6,675 nt of DNA, taken from Caryophanales bacterium UBA3260. Lineage in GTDB: Bacteria > Bacillota_I > Bacilli_A > RF39 > UBA660. The translations under genes and the position numbers were made by a program. The stretch spans positions 1-6,675 of the forward strand of contig DEUO01000119.1 in NCBI GenBank assembly GCA_002362595.1. Direction: 5' to 3'. Shown in pieces: positions 5,637 to 6,675 of the stretch; positions within the stretch are counted from its first letter, which is position 1; each line of letters begins with the position of its first letter. The notes under the pieces were generated by a model. It was not told where the DNA came from, did no database searches, and was given only the letters and a program-made list of their open reading frames with translations.

Positions 5637-5848
5637 GAACAATATATACATCACGTGATTTAATTAGGTCTAATTATGGTAAAAGAGCAATAATAAAGGT
5701 AATAGGTCTTAGGAATAAAACGGAGATATATGAAGGTATAATAAGTGAATGTTATAATAATGTTTTTATTTTACTTACTAAGAATGGTAAGAAAAGTTTT
5801 ACTTATACTGATGTTTTAATAGGAAATATTAAGGTTAATGTAAAATAA
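5633..5848 (+). CDS. veg: Veg family protein (DUF1021), biofilm regulator homologue
   Basis: Veg is a small, abundant protein that in B. subtilis stimulates biofilm matrix genes by countering SinR, and has also been linked to spore germination; its role here is unknown. The 71 residues (86 in B. subtilis) align along the family: an N-terminal helix DLIRSNYGKRAIIKV (9-23), GLRNKTEIYEGIISECYNNV (25-44), FILLTKN, and SFTYTDVLIGNIKV (55-68). It lacks the polar C-terminal tail of the Bacillus protein. The ATG overlaps the yabG TGA by four bases, so translation is probably coupled. A separate ribosome site is weak (GGGG within yabG). No promoter of its own is visible in the end of yabG, unlike B. 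subtilis veg with its very strong one. Confidence 0.9.
   Translation: MRTIYTSRDLIRSNYGKRAIIKVIGLRNKTEIYEGIISECYNNVFILLTKNGKKSFTYTDVLIGNIKVNVK
5819..5846 (+). promoter_or_regulatory. Sigma-H-like promoter upstream of spoVG, inside the end of veg
   Basis: ATAGGAAAT (5819-5827) matches the sigma-H -35 pattern RnAGGAwWW completely. After 12 bases, GTAAAAT (5840-5846) matches RnnGAAT except for one A in place of G. spoVG is the classic sigma-H gene of B. subtilis, which supports the reading, but AT-rich DNA gives chance matches and the motif lies in veg codons. Confidence 0.38.
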
Positions 5849-5851
5849 ATC

Positions 5852-5878
5852 TTGATTTTGTATGCGTTTTGCTATAAA
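5852..5878 (+). promoter_or_regulatory. Sigma-A extended -10 promoter for spoVG
   Basis: TTGATT (5852-5857) is followed after 15 bases by TATAAA (5873-5878), with the extended TG at 5870-5871. The spacer is short, but the TGn motif compensates. Transcription would start near 5885, at a hairpin, leaving a leader of about 56 bases. Confidence 0.5.
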
Positions 5879-5884
5879 CTTAAG

Positions 5885-5900
5885 ATAAGTTGAGACTTAT
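5885..5900 (+). other. Hairpin at the predicted 5' end of the spoVG mRNA
   Basis: ATAAGT (5885-5890) and ACTTAT (5895-5900) form a perfect 6-bp stem with loop TGAG. It coincides with the start expected from the -10 at 5873-5878. A hairpin at the very 5' end is known to protect mRNAs in Firmicutes and E. coli; that it does so here is inference. Confidence 0.4.
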
Positions 5901-5940
5901 ATGTAAAAGTAAAGTGATAGACTTGGGAGGAGTGTTACAC

Positions 5941-6231
5941 ATGAAGATTACAAAAGTAGTTCTTCGCAATAAAGAAAAAGAAGATTCTCGTATGAAAGCT
6001 ATAGCTACTGTAACAATAGATGAAGCATTCGTTATTACTGGAATCAGATTGATTCAAGGTGATGATAAAATGTTTATCGCTATGCCTAGTAGAAAGGTAT
6101 CTGAAGGAGTTTATGATGATATAGCTCATCCAGTAAACCAAGAAACACGTAAAATGTTTGAAGATGCTATTTTCAATGCATATGAAGAAATGAAAAAAAC
6201 TGGCGAAGAATTAGTAAAAGTTGAAATCTAA
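5941..6231 (+). CDS. spoVG: SpoVG, RNA/DNA-binding regulator
   Basis: A small nucleic-acid-binding regulator that affects septation and spore cortex formation in Bacillus, and virulence or envelope genes in Staphylococcus, Listeria and Borrelia. The 96 residues equal the family length. Conserved blocks: MKITKVVLR (1-9), MKAIATVTID (18-27), FVITGIRLIQG (30-40), MFIAMPSRK (44-52) and DIAHPVN (60-66), then a charged helix. ATG 5941 is set by the best Shine-Dalgarno of the window, GGGAGGAG (5925-5932, 8 bases before the ATG), where neighbours use GGTGAT. Some C-ending codons (for example CGC and TTC) and the strong ribosome site suggest high expression. It has its own promoter region and a strong terminator, so it is probably mainly monocistronic. 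Upstream in-frame codons from 5890 lack a ribosome site. Confidence 0.97.
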   Translation: MKITKVVLRNKEKEDSRMKAIATVTIDEAFVITGIRLIQGDDKMFIAMPSRKVSEGVYDDIAHPVNQETRKMFEDAIFNAYEEMKKTGEELVKVEI

Positions 6232-6260
6232 AACTTAAAGTAAAATCTTTAAGTTTTTTT
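6230..6260 (+). terminator. Rho-independent terminator of spoVG
   Basis: AAAACTTAAAG (6230-6240), starting in the stop codon, pairs exactly with CTTTAAGTTTT (6247-6257) over a 6-base loop, and T continues to 6260. With an 11-bp stem it is the longest terminator here. Confidence 0.88.
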
Positions 6261-6287
6261 CATATATAAAAGAATTATGCATATCTT
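6260..6287 (+). promoter_or_regulatory. Sigma-E-like promoter for yabP
   Basis: TCATATA (6260-6266), 13 bases, then CATATCTT (6280-6287) resembles the sigma-E pattern: six of seven -35 positions and five of eight -10 positions fit. yabP-yabQ is sigma-E dependent in B. subtilis. Spacer length and distance to the start codon nearly equal those before yabG. Confidence 0.42.
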
Positions 6288-6303
6288 TTATTAGGTGATA
6301 ATA

Positions 6304-6582
6304 ATGGATCAAGTATTAGACAATACAAGACATGAAGTAAAGATGGTAGATAGAAGTTTAATTTATTTAACTGGTGTAGATAAGATTATTAGTTTTGATA
6401 GTGAAGAATTCTTAATGGAGAGTGTAATGGGAATTATTTTGTTAAAAGGACAAAATTTAGAAATAGTTAAGTTAGATACACATTCAGGTAATGTAAGTAT
6501 AAAAGGGACAATAAATTCAATGATTTACGATGATGGCAAAAAGAAAGATACAGAGTCTTTACTTGGAAAGTTATTTAAATAG
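6304..6582 (+). CDS. yabP: Sporulation protein YabP
   Basis: A small member of the YabP/YqfC family, made in the mother cell during sporulation; its molecular role is not settled. The 92 residues match the family. Seen: an N-terminal RHEVKMVDRSLIYLTGVDKI stretch (9-28), the family ITGV..I.SFD pattern with SFD at 30-32, then MGIILLKGQNLEIVKLD (42-58) and SGNVSIKGTINSMIYDD (61-77), a run of short beta strands ending in a Lys-rich tail with LLGKLF. ATG 6304 follows AGGTGAT (6293-6299); an in-frame GTG at 6295 lies inside that site. The RqcP gene yabO, which precedes yabP in Bacillus, is absent; spoVG takes its place. The stop shares its last base with the start of the next gene. Confidence 0.93.
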   Translation: MDQVLDNTRHEVKMVDRSLIYLTGVDKIISFDSEEFLMESVMGIILLKGQNLEIVKLDTHSGNVSIKGTINSMIYDDGKKKDTESLLGKLFK

Positions 6583-6675
6583 TGAATTCTTTTGTACAAT
6601 TGTTTTTATTAGTATTTTCTTTTATATATGGAAAGATAGTATTTTATCTTAATAATATAAATATAAAAGTATTTG
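6582..6675 (+). CDS. yabQ: YabQ-like membrane protein, 3'-truncated by the window edge
   Basis: Only 31 codons are visible. A GTG start (6582-6584) overlaps the last G of the yabP TAG, and the frame stays open to the end. The residues are largely hydrophobic (VQLFLLVFSFIYGKIVFYL), a first membrane helix with an IYG turn as in YabQ, the polytopic protein needed for spore cortex formation in B. subtilis. Position directly after yabP supports the name more than the short sequence does. A ribosome site is weak (GGAAAG near 6565), so translation is probably coupled to yabP. Confidence 0.7.
   Translation, partial: MNSFVQLFLLVFSFIYGKIVFYLNNINIKVF

Noticed and set aside
5633..5639. Recoded TGA (Trp) as in mycoplasmas, which would extend yabG
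   Set aside because: Trp is encoded by TGG throughout, no gene has an internal TGA, and reading through would remove the clear veg frame from its own start.
5935..6141. A 68-codon open frame on the - strand over spoVG
   Set aside because: It is fully antisense to highly conserved SpoVG coding sequence, and the translated residues look like a frame shadow.

Overview
The window is strongly AT-rich and comes from a low-GC, endospore-forming Firmicute. It carries veg, spoVG, yabG, yabP and the start of a yabQ-like gene next to metG, tatD, rsmA and ispE, a set familiar from the origin-proximal metS-yabQ region of Bacillus subtilis. TGG encodes Trp and TGA ends a gene, so the standard bacterial code applies and not the mycoplasma code. 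The compaction and AT-richness would suit an uncultured gut lineage near the Bacilli/Mollicutes boundary, but that placement is inference. No mobile element, CRISPR array, tRNA or rRNA was seen.

Layout. (1) 1-1110: 3' part of metG (methionyl-tRNA synthetase), ending without the usual C-terminal tRNA-binding domain, then a terminator. (2) 1111-1388: 278 bases without a gene, holding the terminator, four TGGGAAAT repeats, two overlapping inverted repeats and an extended -10 promoter. (3) 1389-1736: a small zinc-ribbon protein with two membrane helices, placed between metG and tatD. (4) 1789-3938, + strand: tatD nuclease, a secreted 3D-domain cell-wall protein and rsmA (16S rRNA dimethyladenosine methyltransferase). 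(5) 3945-4778, - strand: ispE, convergent with rsmA at a shared compact terminator. (6) 4851-5848: yabG sporulation protease and veg, overlapping by 4 bases. (7) 5941-6231: spoVG with a strong Shine-Dalgarno, a 5' hairpin and a terminator. (8) 6304-6675: yabP and the first codons of a yabQ-like membrane protein, cut by the window end.

The genes fall into housekeeping (translation, rRNA methylation, isoprenoid synthesis) and sporulation (YabG, Veg, SpoVG, YabP, YabQ). Upstream of the sporulation genes the sequence resembles sigma-H (spoVG) and sigma-E (yabG, yabP) promoters. The housekeeping genes show sigma-A extended -10 elements. The most unusual points are the condensed gene order, with rnmV, sspF, glmU-spoVT and yabO missing from their Bacillus positions, the flipped ispE, the repeat-rich leader before the zinc-ribbon gene, and the coupling of veg to yabG. 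I do not see a clearly new system; this is mainly a streamlined version of a known core locus.
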